A DNA stretch of 64,000 nt from JAIBJN01 sp963811635 (lineage in GTDB: Bacteria; Actinomycetota; Thermoleophilia; Gaiellales; Gaiellaceae), in contig CAWESB010000021.1 of assembly GCA_963811635.1 (NCBI GenBank), positions 1 through 64,000 on the forward strand, in the 5' to 3' direction. Position numbers and translations under genes: made by a program. The notes beneath the pieces were generated by a model. It worked only from the letters and a program-made list of their open reading frames with translations, was not told the origin of the DNA and ran no database searches. Shown in pieces: positions 45,079 to 53,549 of this stretch. Numbering within the stretch: position 1 is the stretch's first letter; each line of letters starts with the position of its first letter.

Positions 45079-46058
45079 GATGCCGCCTCGGCGATCGCAT
45101 CCGGGTCGGCCGGGACGGAGATGGGGGGCGTCGAGAGGCGGCCGGCAGCGTCGGGGTCCTTGAGCCCGTGGCCGGTGATGACGCAGACGACCCGCGCCCC
45201 CGGCTCGGGCCGCTCGCGGCGGAGTGCCGCGATCCCCGCCGCGGAGGACGGCTCGCAGAAGACACCCTCGAGCTCGGCAAGGTCGCGCCAGGCGGTGAGA
45301 ATCTCCTCGTCGGCCAGCGAGACGGTCTCGCCGCCGGAGCGGGCGATCGCCTCGTCCGCCAGCTCGCGGTGTGCGGGCTCGGCGATCCGGATCGCGGTCG
45401 CCATCGTGTAGGCGCGCGCCGAGGCCTCGCCGACCACGAAAACCGGCATGCCCGCGCCGGCCTCGTCGAAGCCGAGCGCGTACGCACGCGTGTTGCCGCC
45501 GCCGCCGTAGGGGAGGGCGAGCGCGTCCGGCGCGCCGCCGAGCTCCTCGACGATCTCGAACGCAGCAGTCTTCTGTCCCTCGAGGCGGTGCGGGTTCAGG
45601 GAGTTGACGAGTGCGTGCGTCCCGCGGCGGCCGAGCTCGCGGGCGGCGTCGAGCGCCGCCTCGAACGGGCCCTGCACCTCGAGCAGCCGCGCGCCGACCG
45701 CCTGCGCCTGCGCGATCTTCCCGCGCGCAACGGCGCCGGCCGGCTGGAGGATGACGGCAGTGATTCCGGCCCGCGCCGCGTAGGCGGCGGCGGAGGCGGC
45801 CGTGTTCCCGGTGGACGCGCAGACGACCGCGCTCGCTCCTTCCTCGACGGCCTTCGACACGGCCACGGTCATGCCGCGGTCCTTGAAGCTCCCGGTCGGG
45901 TTGGCGCCCTCCCACTTGAGCCATACCTCGAGGCCCAGCTGCTCGGAGAGTCTGGGGGCCGGGAGCAGCGGCGTCGAGCCCTCGCCGAGCGAGACCACGG
46001 GCGTCGCGGCGGTGAAGGGAAGGCGGTCGCGGTAGCGCTCGGCGAGGGGAGTCGTCAC
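45075..46058 (-). CDS. thrC: Threonine synthase
   Basis: 327 residues from GTG. PLP lysine in NPTGSFKDRGM, then CASTGNTAASAAAYAARAG, LPYGGGGNT and the C-terminal CEPSSAAGIAAL. It converts O-phosphohomoserine to threonine. Order thrC-thrB-ilvD-leuB forms one minus-strand operon. A possible -10 (TAGGGT) ends 7 nt before GTG. Confidence 0.94.
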   Translation of the reverse strand: MTTPLAERYRDRLPFTAATPVVSLGEGSTPLLPAPRLSEQLGLEVWLKWEGANPTGSFKDRGMTVAVSKAVEEGASAVVCASTGNTAASAAAYAARAGITAVILQPAGAVARGKIAQAQAVGARLLEVQGPFEAALDAARELGRRGTHALVNSLNPHRLEGQKTAAFEIVEELGGAPDALALPYGGGGNTRAYALGFDEAGAGMPVFVVGEASARAYTMATAIRIAEPAHRELADEAIARSGGETVSLADEEILTAWRDLAELEGVFCEPSSAAGIAALRRERPEPGARVVCVITGHGLKDPDAAGRLSTPPISVPADPDAIAEAAS

Positions 46059-46096
46059 AGGGAGGACCCTAACGCCGACGTTTTTCTCGGGATATC

Positions 46097-46633
46097 GTGC
46101 CGTTCGTGACGTTCTTCGGCGACTGGGAGCTTCCGGCGGAGCTCACGTTTGGCCAGAGACAGCTTATTGACTCGGTGGAGTCCCTTCTCGCCGACCTGCA
46201 GGCCTCTGGAGCGTCCGTTCCGCACGTCGAGTTCGGGCCCCTCATGGTGATCTTCCGGGGCGCGCCTGACTGGGAGACGGGGCTTGGCGTGCTCGCCGAC
46301 GACGACGGAACGATTGTCATGCTGCTCTTCAATCCTGGGCACGTGCATCCGCTCGACCGCACTGACGGGCTGGACCTCCTTCGAGCCATCCTGACCGGCG
46401 GATGCGAGGTGCATGTGACGGCGCGAGGCGGCCAGGTCGCGCGAACGAGAACCGTCGTTCGGTACCGCGGTTGGACGCGGGTCGTAAGGGATCGTTTCTT
46501 CACCGCCCCGTTGCAACGGAAGAGGACGTACGCGCGGCTGATCGGCTTCGCCAAAAACGATCGAGCGGCCTGGCATGAGGTCGCGGATCTGCAGGCGAGC
46601 AAGGTGCATTTCCGCAGCGAACGGATCGACTGA
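46097..46633 (+). CDS. Hypothetical protein on the opposite strand inside the amino-acid cluster
   Basis: 178 residues from GTG. No recognised family. It is soluble and mixed alpha/beta (VEFGPLMVIFRGAPDWETGLGVLADDD, then a basic C-terminal half rich in Arg). It splits the minus-strand cluster between hom and thrC, and its codon use is less GC-rich at third positions than its neighbours, both consistent with insertion. The reading frame is intact over the whole length. Confidence 0.5.
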   Translation: MPFVTFFGDWELPAELTFGQRQLIDSVESLLADLQASGASVPHVEFGPLMVIFRGAPDWETGLGVLADDDGTIVMLLFNPGHVHPLDRTDGLDLLRAILTGGCEVHVTARGGQVARTRTVVRYRGWTRVVRDRFFTAPLQRKRTYARLIGFAKNDRAAWHEVADLQASKVHFRSERID

Positions 46634-46638
46634 CGCTC

Positions 46639-47949
46639 CTACGCCCAGCCGAGGCCGGGAACGCCGCGGTCGGAGATGACCGGCAGCGCCGAGGGCGCGC
46701 CCTTCGTCTCCGGGAGGGACTCGATCTCCTGGAGAGCGCTGCGAAGATCGCCTTCGGCGCCCTCGTGCGTGACGATGTGGAGCGTTGCGGCACCGTTTTC
46801 CTGGTGCTGGATCAGCCTCGCCACCGAGACGCGGTGCGCGGCCAGGCGCAGGGCGACCTGGGCGAGTACGCCGGCAACGTCGTCCACCTCGATCCGAAGG
46901 TAGTGGGGCGAGCGCATCTCGGCGCCCGGGAGCCACTCGAGCTCGCGCCAGCACGCGTCGTTCTGGAGGAAGCCGGTGCCGGTCGTGCCGATGACGCTGA
47001 CCATGTCGGCGACGACGGCCGAAGCCGTCTCCATGCCTCCGGCGCCGGGGCCCTCGAGCGTGATCTCGCGGATGGCGTCGCCCTGGAGCATGACGGCGTT
47101 GAAGGCACCTTCGACGGCGGCGAGCGGATGGTGGCGGTCGACGAGGCACGGCCCGACGCGGACGTCGAGCCGCCCCTCGGAAAGGGTGGCCGCGCCGACC
47201 AGGCGCACGACCATCTCCATCTCGCGGGCGGCGCGGACGTGCGCGCTCGTGATGCTCTCGATCCCGTCGAAGGTGACGTCGGCGAGCGTCACCCGTGAGC
47301 CGAACGCGATCGTGGCGAGGATGGCCATCTTGGCGGCGGCGTCGGCGCCGTTGACGTCCTCGGTCGGGTCCGCCTCCGCGTAGCCGAGCCGCTGCGCCTC
47401 GGCCAGGGCCTCCTCGTACTCGGCGCCCTCCTCCATCTTCGTGAGGATGAAGTTGGTCGTCCCGTTCACGATCCCGAGGACGCGGTGGACGTTGGAGACG
47501 ACGAGCGACTCGCGCAGGATCTTGATCACCGGGATCGCGGCGCAGACGCTCGCCTCGAAGCGGAGCTGGACGCCGGCGTCCGAGGCCGTGCCGAAGAGCT
47601 CGGCCCCCCGCCGCGCGATCAGCTGCTTGTTGGCGGAGACGACCGGCTTCCCGGCGCGGAGCAGGTCGAGGACGTGGTCGCCCGTCGGCTCGATCCCGCC
47701 CATGACCTCGGCGACGATGGCGATGGCCGGATCGTCGCGAATCGACGCGAAGTCGGTGGTGAGGACGCCGTCCGCGGGCGCGTGGGGCCGCTCCTTGGCG
47801 GGGTCGCGGACGAGCGCGCGCACGACGCGGAGGCGGTGCCCGGTGGCCCGCTCGATGTCGTCTGCGTTCTCCGCGAGGAGCCGGTCGACGGCCGAGCCGA
47901 CGGTCCCGTAGCCCAGCAGGGCTACGGGGACGTCAACTGGGGACGACAC
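46639..47949 (-). CDS. hom: Homoserine dehydrogenase
   Basis: 436 residues from GTG. NAD(P)-binding ALLGYGTVGSAV, ANKQLIARRG, the catalytic region GIVNGTTNFILTKM and AEADPTEDVNGADAAAKMAILA, then a C-terminal ACT domain (about 350-430) for threonine feedback. It reduces aspartate semialdehyde to homoserine. It overlaps ilvC by 17 nt, so threonine-branch and BCAA genes share one transcript. Confidence 0.95.
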   Translation of the reverse strand: MSSPVDVPVALLGYGTVGSAVDRLLAENADDIERATGHRLRVVRALVRDPAKERPHAPADGVLTTDFASIRDDPAIAIVAEVMGGIEPTGDHVLDLLRAGKPVVSANKQLIARRGAELFGTASDAGVQLRFEASVCAAIPVIKILRESLVVSNVHRVLGIVNGTTNFILTKMEEGAEYEEALAEAQRLGYAEADPTEDVNGADAAAKMAILATIAFGSRVTLADVTFDGIESITSAHVRAAREMEMVVRLVGAATLSEGRLDVRVGPCLVDRHHPLAAVEGAFNAVMLQGDAIREITLEGPGAGGMETASAVVADMVSVIGTTGTGFLQNDACWRELEWLPGAEMRSPHYLRIEVDDVAGVLAQVALRLAAHRVSVARLIQHQENGAATLHIVTHEGAEGDLRSALQEIESLPETKGAPSALPVISDRGVPGLGWA

Positions 47950-48949
47950 GTGCCTCCGCGCCGAGGAGCCCCTCGCGGCCCGCGAGCTCGCGAAGCTCGC
48001 CTCCGACGGTCTCCACAGGATGGCGTGCAGCCATGCGCCGGAGCGCGGTCATCCGCGGCCTGCCGGCCTCCTCCTCGGCGATCAGCTCGCGCGCGAAGGT
48101 GCCGTTGCGGATGTCCTCGAGAAGCTGCCTCATGTTCGTCCTCACGTGCTCGTCGATGACGACCTGGCCGCGCGTCAGGTCTCCGTACTCTGCCACGTCG
48201 GAGATCGAGTCGCGCATGTGCCCGAAGCCGCCCTCGTAGATGAGGTCGACGATGAGCTTCAGCTCGTTGATGCACTCGTAGTAGGCGATCTCGGGCTGGT
48301 AGCCCGCGTCGACGAGGATCTCGAAGCCGGCCTGCATCAGCGCGGTGACGCCGCCGCAGAGGACGGCCTGCTCGCCGAAGAGGTCGCTCTCGGTCTCCTC
48401 GGCGAACGTCGTCTCGATCATCCCCGCGCGGCCGCAGCCGATCGCGGTGCCGTAGGCGAGCGCCAGGTCGAGGGCGTTCCCGCTCGCGTCCTGCGCCACG
48501 GCGACGAGCCCCGGAGTGCCCGCGCCCGCCTCGAACAGTTGGCGGACGCGGTGCCCGGGCCCCTTGGGGGCGACCATGATCACGTCGTGCCCCGGCTCGG
48601 GCTGGATCTGCCCGAAGTGGACGTTGAAGCCATGGGCGAAGAGGACAGCGGCGTCCGGTTCCAGATTCGGGGCGACGTCGCGTTCGTAGACGCCCTTCTG
48701 CACGTGGTCCGGGAGGAGGATGGCGACGAGCTGTGCTCCGCGCACCGCCTCGGCGAACGTCTTGACGGTGAGACCCGCATCCTCGGCGGCCGCCCAGGAA
48801 GAGCTCCCTTCGCGGAGCCCGACCTCGACGTCGACGCCGGAGTCGCGCAGGTTGAGCGCGTGGGCGTGACCCTGGCTGCCGTAGCCGAGGACGGCCACCT
48901 TGCCGGAGAGGAGGTCGACGTTGCCTTCGCGATGGACTGTTGCTGCCAT
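47933..48949 (-). CDS. ilvC: Ketol-acid reductoisomerase
   Basis: 338 residues, class I length. VLGYGSQGHAHALNLRDSG is the Rossmann motif, APKGPGHRVRQLFEAG follows, and the metal ligands are in SDLFGEQAVLCGG and YYECINELKLIVDLIYEGG. It converts acetolactate or acetohydroxybutyrate to the dihydroxy acids. AAAGGAAC precedes the ATG. Confidence 0.97.
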   Translation of the reverse strand: MAATVHREGNVDLLSGKVAVLGYGSQGHAHALNLRDSGVDVEVGLREGSSSWAAAEDAGLTVKTFAEAVRGAQLVAILLPDHVQKGVYERDVAPNLEPDAAVLFAHGFNVHFGQIQPEPGHDVIMVAPKGPGHRVRQLFEAGAGTPGLVAVAQDASGNALDLALAYGTAIGCGRAGMIETTFAEETESDLFGEQAVLCGGVTALMQAGFEILVDAGYQPEIAYYECINELKLIVDLIYEGGFGHMRDSISDVAEYGDLTRGQVVIDEHVRTNMRQLLEDIRNGTFARELIAEEEAGRPRMTALRRMAARHPVETVGGELRELAGREGLLGAEARVVPS

Positions 48950-48984
48950 GAGCGCGGTTCCTTTCTAGATGTGGTCGGGCATCG

Positions 48985-49497
48985 TTACCGGAGGACGTGC
49001 TGGGGACGGCGGCTGCGGTTCGCGGACGCCCGCGCGAGCCCGATCCGCCCTGTGCGGGCGAGCTCGATCAGGCCGTGCGGGCGCAGGAGCTCCTCGAAGG
49101 ACTCGAGCTGCTCCGGCGTGCCTACGACCTCGAAGACCATGGAATCGGGGCCGAGGTCGGCGACGCGCGCGTCGAAGACGTCGGCGAGGGCGATCAGCTC
49201 CGCGCGCCGGCTCGGGTCGGCCGAGACGCGGACGAGCGCGAGCTCGCGCTCGACGGCGGCGCCGGCCTCGAGCGTCGAGACGCGGAGGACGTTCACGAGC
49301 TTGTGCATCTGCTTCTCGATCTGCTCGAGCAGGTCGGCGGGACAGTCGACAGTGAGCACGATGCGGGAGACGTCTTGGCGCTCCGTCGGCCCGACGGCGA
49401 GGCTCTCGATGTTGAAACCCCGCCGCGCGAACATGTTCGAGACCCGGGCGAGCGCGCCCGGCCTGTTCTCGACGAGGACGGAGACGGTGTGCGTCAC
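48985..49497 (-). CDS. ilvN: Acetolactate synthase small subunit
   Basis: 170 residues, GTGA overlap with ilvB. The ACT domain starts SVLVENRPGALARVSNMFARRGFNIESL, and the C-terminal ALS_ss_C domain covers about 85-160. It gives valine feedback control to IlvB. The last 15 residues form a basic tail. Confidence 0.94.
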   Translation of the reverse strand: MTHTVSVLVENRPGALARVSNMFARRGFNIESLAVGPTERQDVSRIVLTVDCPADLLEQIEKQMHKLVNVLRVSTLEAGAAVERELALVRVSADPSRRAELIALADVFDARVADLGPDSMVFEVVGTPEQLESFEELLRPHGLIELARTGRIGLARASANRSRRPQHVLR

Positions 49498-51212
49498 GCT
49501 TCGACGACCTCCTCCTCGGAGAACTCGATCACGTCCGTCGCCGCGGCGCCGGCCGGGATCATCGGGAAGCACTTCTCCTCGGGGTCGGTGCGCGCGTCGA
49601 CGACGGCGGTGCGCCCGCAGGAGATCGCCTCCTCGAGCACGCTCTCGAGGTCGTCCTCGGACTCGACCGTGAAGCCGGCCGCGCCGTAGGCCTCGGCGAG
49701 CTGTGCGTAGTCCGGCACCTGGTGCGTCAGGTGCGTCTCGGAGAAGCGGTTCGCGTAGAACATCTCCTGCCACTGGCGCACCATCCCGAGCCAGCCGTTG
49801 TTGACGATCACGACCACGATCGGCAGGCCCTCGAGCACCGATGTGGCCAACTCCTGCGAGGTCATCTGGAAGCAGCCGTCGCCGTCGATGCAGACGACGG
49901 TCGCGTCCGGTCGTGCCGCCTTGGCGCCGATGGCGGCCGGGAGCCCGTAGCCCATCGTCCCGAGGCCGCCCGACGTGATGAACGTGCGCGGCCGGTCGCA
50001 GACGATGTACTGCATCGCCCACATCTGGTGCTGGCCGACGCCGGTCGTCCAGACGACATCGCGTTCGGTCGTCAGGTCGCGGAGCGTCTCGATCACGGCC
50101 TGCGGCTTCAGGTACTGACCCCCGCGCACGTAGCGGTACGGGAACTGCTCGCGCCACTCGTCGAGCTGGTGCCGCCAGGCGGCGGGCCCCACACGGCCGG
50201 GCTCGGCCTCGGAGCGAAACGCCTTCGTCAGCTCGCTGAGCGCCGGCTTCAGCGGGCCGGTGACCGGGATGTCGGCATGGCGGAGCTTGCCGATCTCGGC
50301 GGCGTCGATGTCGAAATGGATCACCTTCGCGCCCGGCGCGAACGCCGAGAGCTTGCCGGTGACGCGGTCGTCGAAGCGGGCGCCGACGGCGACGATCAGG
50401 TCGGCCTTGTTCAGGCCCCAGTTCGCCCACTTCGAGCCGTGCATGCCGGGAGGCCCGTAGCAAAGCGGGTGCGTCTCCGGGAAGGCGCTCTTCGCCATCA
50501 GCGTCGTGATCACCGGGATGCCGCCCGTCTCGGCGAGCTCGAGCAGCTCGGCGCAGGCGTCGCCGTTGACGACGCCGCCGCCGACGTAGAGGACAGGTCG
50601 TGAGGCGGCGAGCAGGGCTCTCGCCGCCTCGCGAACCTGTCGTGGGTGGACACTGGCAGGTGGTCTCCACCCTGGGAGATCGACTTGATGGGGGTACGTG
50701 AAGTCGATCTCCGCCTCCTGCACGTCCTTGGCGACGTCCACGAGTACCGGGCCTGAGCGCCCGGTTCGGGCGATGTGGAAAGCCGCCTTCAGGACATGCG
50801 GGAGTTCCTCGACGTCTTGTACGAGCCACGAGTGCTTGACGATCGGGAGCGTGATGCCGGTCGCATCCGTCTCCTGGAACGCGTCGGTGCCGATGAGGTT
50901 CGTCCGCACCTGACCGGTGATGCAGACGAGCGGGGTCGAGTCCATCCAGGCGTCGGCGATCGGGGTGACCAGGTTCGTCACACCAGGTCCGGATGTCGCC
51001 ATGGCAACGCCGACCCGGCCGGAGGCACGAGCGTAGCCCTCCGCCATGTGCCCCGCGCCCTGCTCGTGGCGGGCGAGCACGTGGCGGACCGTCGTGCCGC
51101 GGGCGAACGCGTCGTAGAGCGGGAGGATCGCCCCGCCCGGGATGCCGAAGGCGACGTCCACGCCCTCGGCCTCGAGGGAGCGGAGGATCGCATCGGAGCC
51201 CAGCATCTTCAC
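49494..51212 (-). CDS. ilvB: Acetolactate synthase large subunit
   Basis: 572 residues from GTG (AAG ATG follows). TPP-enzyme features: FGIPGGAILPLYDAF, HEQGAGHMAEGYARASGR with the catalytic Glu region, and the TPP motif GDGCFQMTSQELATSVLEGLPIVVVIVNN. It makes acetolactate or acetohydroxybutyrate from pyruvate. Starts inside the preceding gene's stop. Confidence 0.96.
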   Translation of the reverse strand: MKMLGSDAILRSLEAEGVDVAFGIPGGAILPLYDAFARGTTVRHVLARHEQGAGHMAEGYARASGRVGVAMATSGPGVTNLVTPIADAWMDSTPLVCITGQVRTNLIGTDAFQETDATGITLPIVKHSWLVQDVEELPHVLKAAFHIARTGRSGPVLVDVAKDVQEAEIDFTYPHQVDLPGWRPPASVHPRQVREAARALLAASRPVLYVGGGVVNGDACAELLELAETGGIPVITTLMAKSAFPETHPLCYGPPGMHGSKWANWGLNKADLIVAVGARFDDRVTGKLSAFAPGAKVIHFDIDAAEIGKLRHADIPVTGPLKPALSELTKAFRSEAEPGRVGPAAWRHQLDEWREQFPYRYVRGGQYLKPQAVIETLRDLTTERDVVWTTGVGQHQMWAMQYIVCDRPRTFITSGGLGTMGYGLPAAIGAKAARPDATVVCIDGDGCFQMTSQELATSVLEGLPIVVVIVNNGWLGMVRQWQEMFYANRFSETHLTHQVPDYAQLAEAYGAAGFTVESEDDLESVLEEAISCGRTAVVDARTDPEEKCFPMIPAGAAATDVIEFSEEEVVEA

Positions 51213-52144
51213 GCCGCCACCCCCGCGAACTCGGTGTCCCGACGGGCGGCCGGCAGCGAGGCCAGCAGCGTGTCCATGAACTCTCGCGTGGTGGCGCCGG
51301 CGCCCGACGAGACCATGTCCGGCGTGCGGACGCCGTTTCCGAGCATGTCCAGGACGCCGCGCTCGAGCGTCCGGGCGGCGCTGCGCTCGCCCAGGCCCTC
51401 GCCCAGCATGAGCGCCGCCGCGAGCAGCATGGCGCTCGGGTTGGCGACGCCTTGGCCGGCGATCTCGAGCGCCGAGCCGTGCGTGGGGCCGAACATCCCG
51501 CGGCCGTCCGGCCCGACCCGGCCCGACGCGACCATGCGCGTGTCCTGGTGGGAGAACGCGGCGGTGCTCGCCAGCGCTTCGGCGAACGGCTGCTCGCTGG
51601 CGATGACGTCGAGCTCGGACGGGCTGTGCAGGAGCCGGTGGACGACCACCTCGAAGGGCACGTGCTCGACGAGGACGCCGTCCCAGCGCTCCGAGGCGGC
51701 CGTGACAGCCGTGCTCCAGCGATGGCTCGTCCCGACCGAGGTCAGGCTCGCACGCCGGCTGAACGCCAGCCTGAACGCGCTCTCGGCCGCGAGCTCCGCT
51801 GCGTCGTCCGGGAGCGGGCTGACGATCGCCAGCTCGCTGCCGCGGGCGCACACGCGCGTGATCCGCCAGCGGAGGTCCAGCTCGGCCTTGAGCACCTCGA
51901 GCGCGGGCTCCCGCGTCGCAGCGACGAGCATCGCGTCCGCCTCGGCGCAGGCCGCTCGCGTCACCGGCGGCAGCGGGTGGCCGAAGCGACGCACGGCATC
52001 GCCCCCGAAGGGGGCGTGCACCTCGTCGACCTGGAAGCCGTGCATGCCCGAGACGGTTGCGAGCGCGCGGCTCGCCTCGGCCGTCACCTCAGGGCCGATC
52101 CCGTCTCCGGAGAGACACGCGACCGTGTAGCGCTTCTTCCTCAT
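51209..52144 (-). CDS. Isopropylmalate dehydrogenase-like protein, probably catalytically dead
   Basis: 311 residues, ATGA overlap with leuA and GTGA overlap with ilvB. The fold is kept (CLSGDGIGPEVTAEASRAL at the start, GRGMFGPTHGSALEIAGQGVANPSAMLLAAALML near the end), but active-site residues are gone. The LeuB catalytic Lys motif VDKAN reads VGTSHR; the metal Asp motif FGDILSD reads FAEALAS; the Arg/Tyr motif REL.GG.YYG reads SELAIVSPL. NAD and metal chemistry is therefore unlikely. An intact reading frame in a tight operon argues for a retained non-catalytic role. True LeuB is at 41583. Confidence 0.8.
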   Translation of the reverse strand: MRKKRYTVACLSGDGIGPEVTAEASRALATVSGMHGFQVDEVHAPFGGDAVRRFGHPLPPVTRAACAEADAMLVAATREPALEVLKAELDLRWRITRVCARGSELAIVSPLPDDAAELAAESAFRLAFSRRASLTSVGTSHRWSTAVTAASERWDGVLVEHVPFEVVVHRLLHSPSELDVIASEQPFAEALASTAAFSHQDTRMVASGRVGPDGRGMFGPTHGSALEIAGQGVANPSAMLLAAALMLGEGLGERSAARTLERGVLDMLGNGVRTPDMVSSGAGATTREFMDTLLASLPAARRDTEFAGVAA

Positions 52145-53286
52145 CGCACGCTCACCTCCTCGAACACGTCGCCGAGGGTCACGTGCTTCCGTGTATCGGC
52201 AAGTTGCTTAAACCGCGCGAACGCTTCGTTGACGCCGTCGCGATCGAGCTTGATTCCGGCCTGGGCGCATGCCCGGGCGAAGGCGTGCCGCCCAGAGTGC
52301 TTCCCGAGCGGGAGCGACATGACGAGTCCCAGCTCGGTGGGATCCATGATCTGGTACGTCGCCGCGTCCTTGAGCATCCCGTCCTGGTGGATGCCGGCCT
52401 CGTGGGCGAACGCGCTCGCGCCGACGATGGCCTTGTTCTTCTGCACGCGGTAGCCCGTCAGCTCTTCGACGAGCCGCGAGGCGCGCCCGATCTCGCCGAC
52501 GTTGACGTCGGTGTGGGCGCCGAAGGCGCCCTGGCGGACGCGCAGGGCCATGACGACTTCTTCGAGCGCCGCGTTGCCGGCGCGCTCGCCGAGGCCGTTG
52601 ATGGTTGCCTCGACCTGCGTGGCGCCGGCCTGGATGCCGGCGAGCGTGTTGGCGACGGCGAGGCCCAGGTCGTCGTGGCAGTGCACCGAGAGCTCGGCAT
52701 GCTCGAGCTCCGGGCAGAGGCGGCTGACCTCGGTCAAGAAGTCCGCGTACTCGTGCGGAAGGCAGTAGCCGACCGTGTCGGGGAGGTTGACGGTCGTCGC
52801 GCCGGCGCGGACGGCCTCGCCGCACACGCGCGCCGCGAAGGCGGGCTCGGAGCGAGTCGCGTCCTCACAGGAGAACTCGACCTCGTCCGCGAGGCTGCGG
52901 GCGTAGCCGCACGCCCAGCGGGCCTGTTCGACGACTTCCTCGGGGTCGAGGCGGAGCTTGCGCTCCATGTGAATGGGGCTGGTGGCGAGAAAGACGTGAA
53001 TGCGCGACCGCTTCGCGTCGGCAAGGGCCTCGGCGGCGGCGTCGATGTCCTCCTTGCGCGTCCGCGCAAGGGAGGCGACGGTGGGACGCTCGACTGCGGC
53101 GGCGACTGCCCTGACGCCTTCGAAGTCTCCCGGCGAGGAGACCGCGAACCCTGCCTCGACGATGTCGACTCCGAGCCGCTCGAGCTGCGTCCCGATCTCC
53201 ACCTTCTCGTCCGGCGACAGCGCGATGCCCGGCGATTGCTCGCCGTCGCGCAACGTCGTGTCGAAGATCGTGATTCTGCGGCTCAC
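52141..53286 (-). CDS. leuA: 2-isopropylmalate synthase/homocitrate synthase family, short form
   Basis: 381 residues from GTG, AAGGAGG 7 nt upstream. DTTLRDGEQSPGIALS, the HCHDDLGLAVANTLAGIQAGA metal motif, and GNAALEEVVMAL are complete. The C-terminal leucine-binding dimer domain of typical 510-570-residue LeuA is missing, as in NifV-like homocitrate synthases. Operon context (leuB-like, ilvBNC) supports LeuA. Leucine control probably acts on the leader RNA rather than by feedback. Confidence 0.9.
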   Translation of the reverse strand: MSRRITIFDTTLRDGEQSPGIALSPDEKVEIGTQLERLGVDIVEAGFAVSSPGDFEGVRAVAAAVERPTVASLARTRKEDIDAAAEALADAKRSRIHVFLATSPIHMERKLRLDPEEVVEQARWACGYARSLADEVEFSCEDATRSEPAFAARVCGEAVRAGATTVNLPDTVGYCLPHEYADFLTEVSRLCPELEHAELSVHCHDDLGLAVANTLAGIQAGATQVEATINGLGERAGNAALEEVVMALRVRQGAFGAHTDVNVGEIGRASRLVEELTGYRVQKNKAIVGASAFAHEAGIHQDGMLKDAATYQIMDPTELGLVMSLPLGKHSGRHAFARACAQAGIKLDRDGVNEAFARFKQLADTRKHVTLGDVFEEVSVR

Positions 53287-53300
53287 TGCTCATCCTCCTT

Positions 53301-53391
53301 GCCTCCGAATGGAGGCGCATTACTCCTGCGATTAGGTCGGCGTATGCGCCTGCTCGGCGCGTGAGCGTGTTCTCCCCCTAGAGGGGGAGAA
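53301..53391 (-). promoter_or_regulatory. Attenuator-like hairpin ladder in the leuA leader
   Basis: Minus-strand RNA elements: stem TTCTCCCCC/GGGGGAGAA around the leader stop (53370-53391); stem GCGCC/GGCGC (53346-53360); the alternative GGCGCAT/ATGCGCC (53344-53350 with 53314-53320); and GCCTCC/GGAGGC (53301-53316) next to the leuA ribosome site AAGGAGG (53294-53300). The third overlaps the second and the fourth, so they exclude one another. There is no U-run, so control may be on translation or Rho. Confidence 0.6.
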
Positions 53392-53476
53392 TGCCGAGAA
53401 GGATGATGACGAGGACGAGCGCGAGCGCCCGGACGGAGCCGGTGGCGCTGGGCGATGTGGGTACGTGCCTCGTCAA
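53378..53476 (-). CDS. Leu/Val/Ile-rich leader peptide of the leuA-ilvBNC-hom operon
   Basis: 32 codons from TTG (53476) to TAG (53378-53380). The last 15 residues, LALVLVIILLGILPL with flanking VRA, hold 7 Leu, 2 Val and 3 Ile. The stop codon lies in the loop and 3' arm of a 9-bp hairpin. The promoter -10 box ends 10 nt before TTG, so the peptide would be translated from a nearly leaderless RNA. This is the arrangement of ilv/leu attenuation, in which ribosome stalling at Leu/Val/Ile codons changes downstream folding. No ribosome site precedes TTG. Confidence 0.65.
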   Translation of the reverse strand: MTRHVPTSPSATGSVRALALVLVIILLGILPL

Positions 53477-53486
53477 GCTGCGTTGA

Positions 53487-53516
53487 AGTGTGGTGATAGC
53501 GATGGGCGCTTGTCAA
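53487..53516 (-). promoter_or_regulatory. Promoter of the leuA-ilv-hom operon
   Basis: Minus strand consensus TTGACA (53511-53516), 18 nt, CACACT (53487-53492). The start point is near 53480, just upstream of the leader peptide. Confidence 0.6.
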
Positions 53517-53539
53517 GCCCCAATGTGGTGACGTAGCCT
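53510..53539 (+). promoter_or_regulatory. Promoter of the GMC oxidoreductase
   Basis: TTGTCA (53510-53515), 18 nt, TAGCCT (53534-53539), 10 nt before the ATG. Its -35 box overlaps the -35 box of the divergent leuA promoter, so the two may compete for polymerase. Confidence 0.45.
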
Positions 53540-53549
53540 CGCCGACGAG

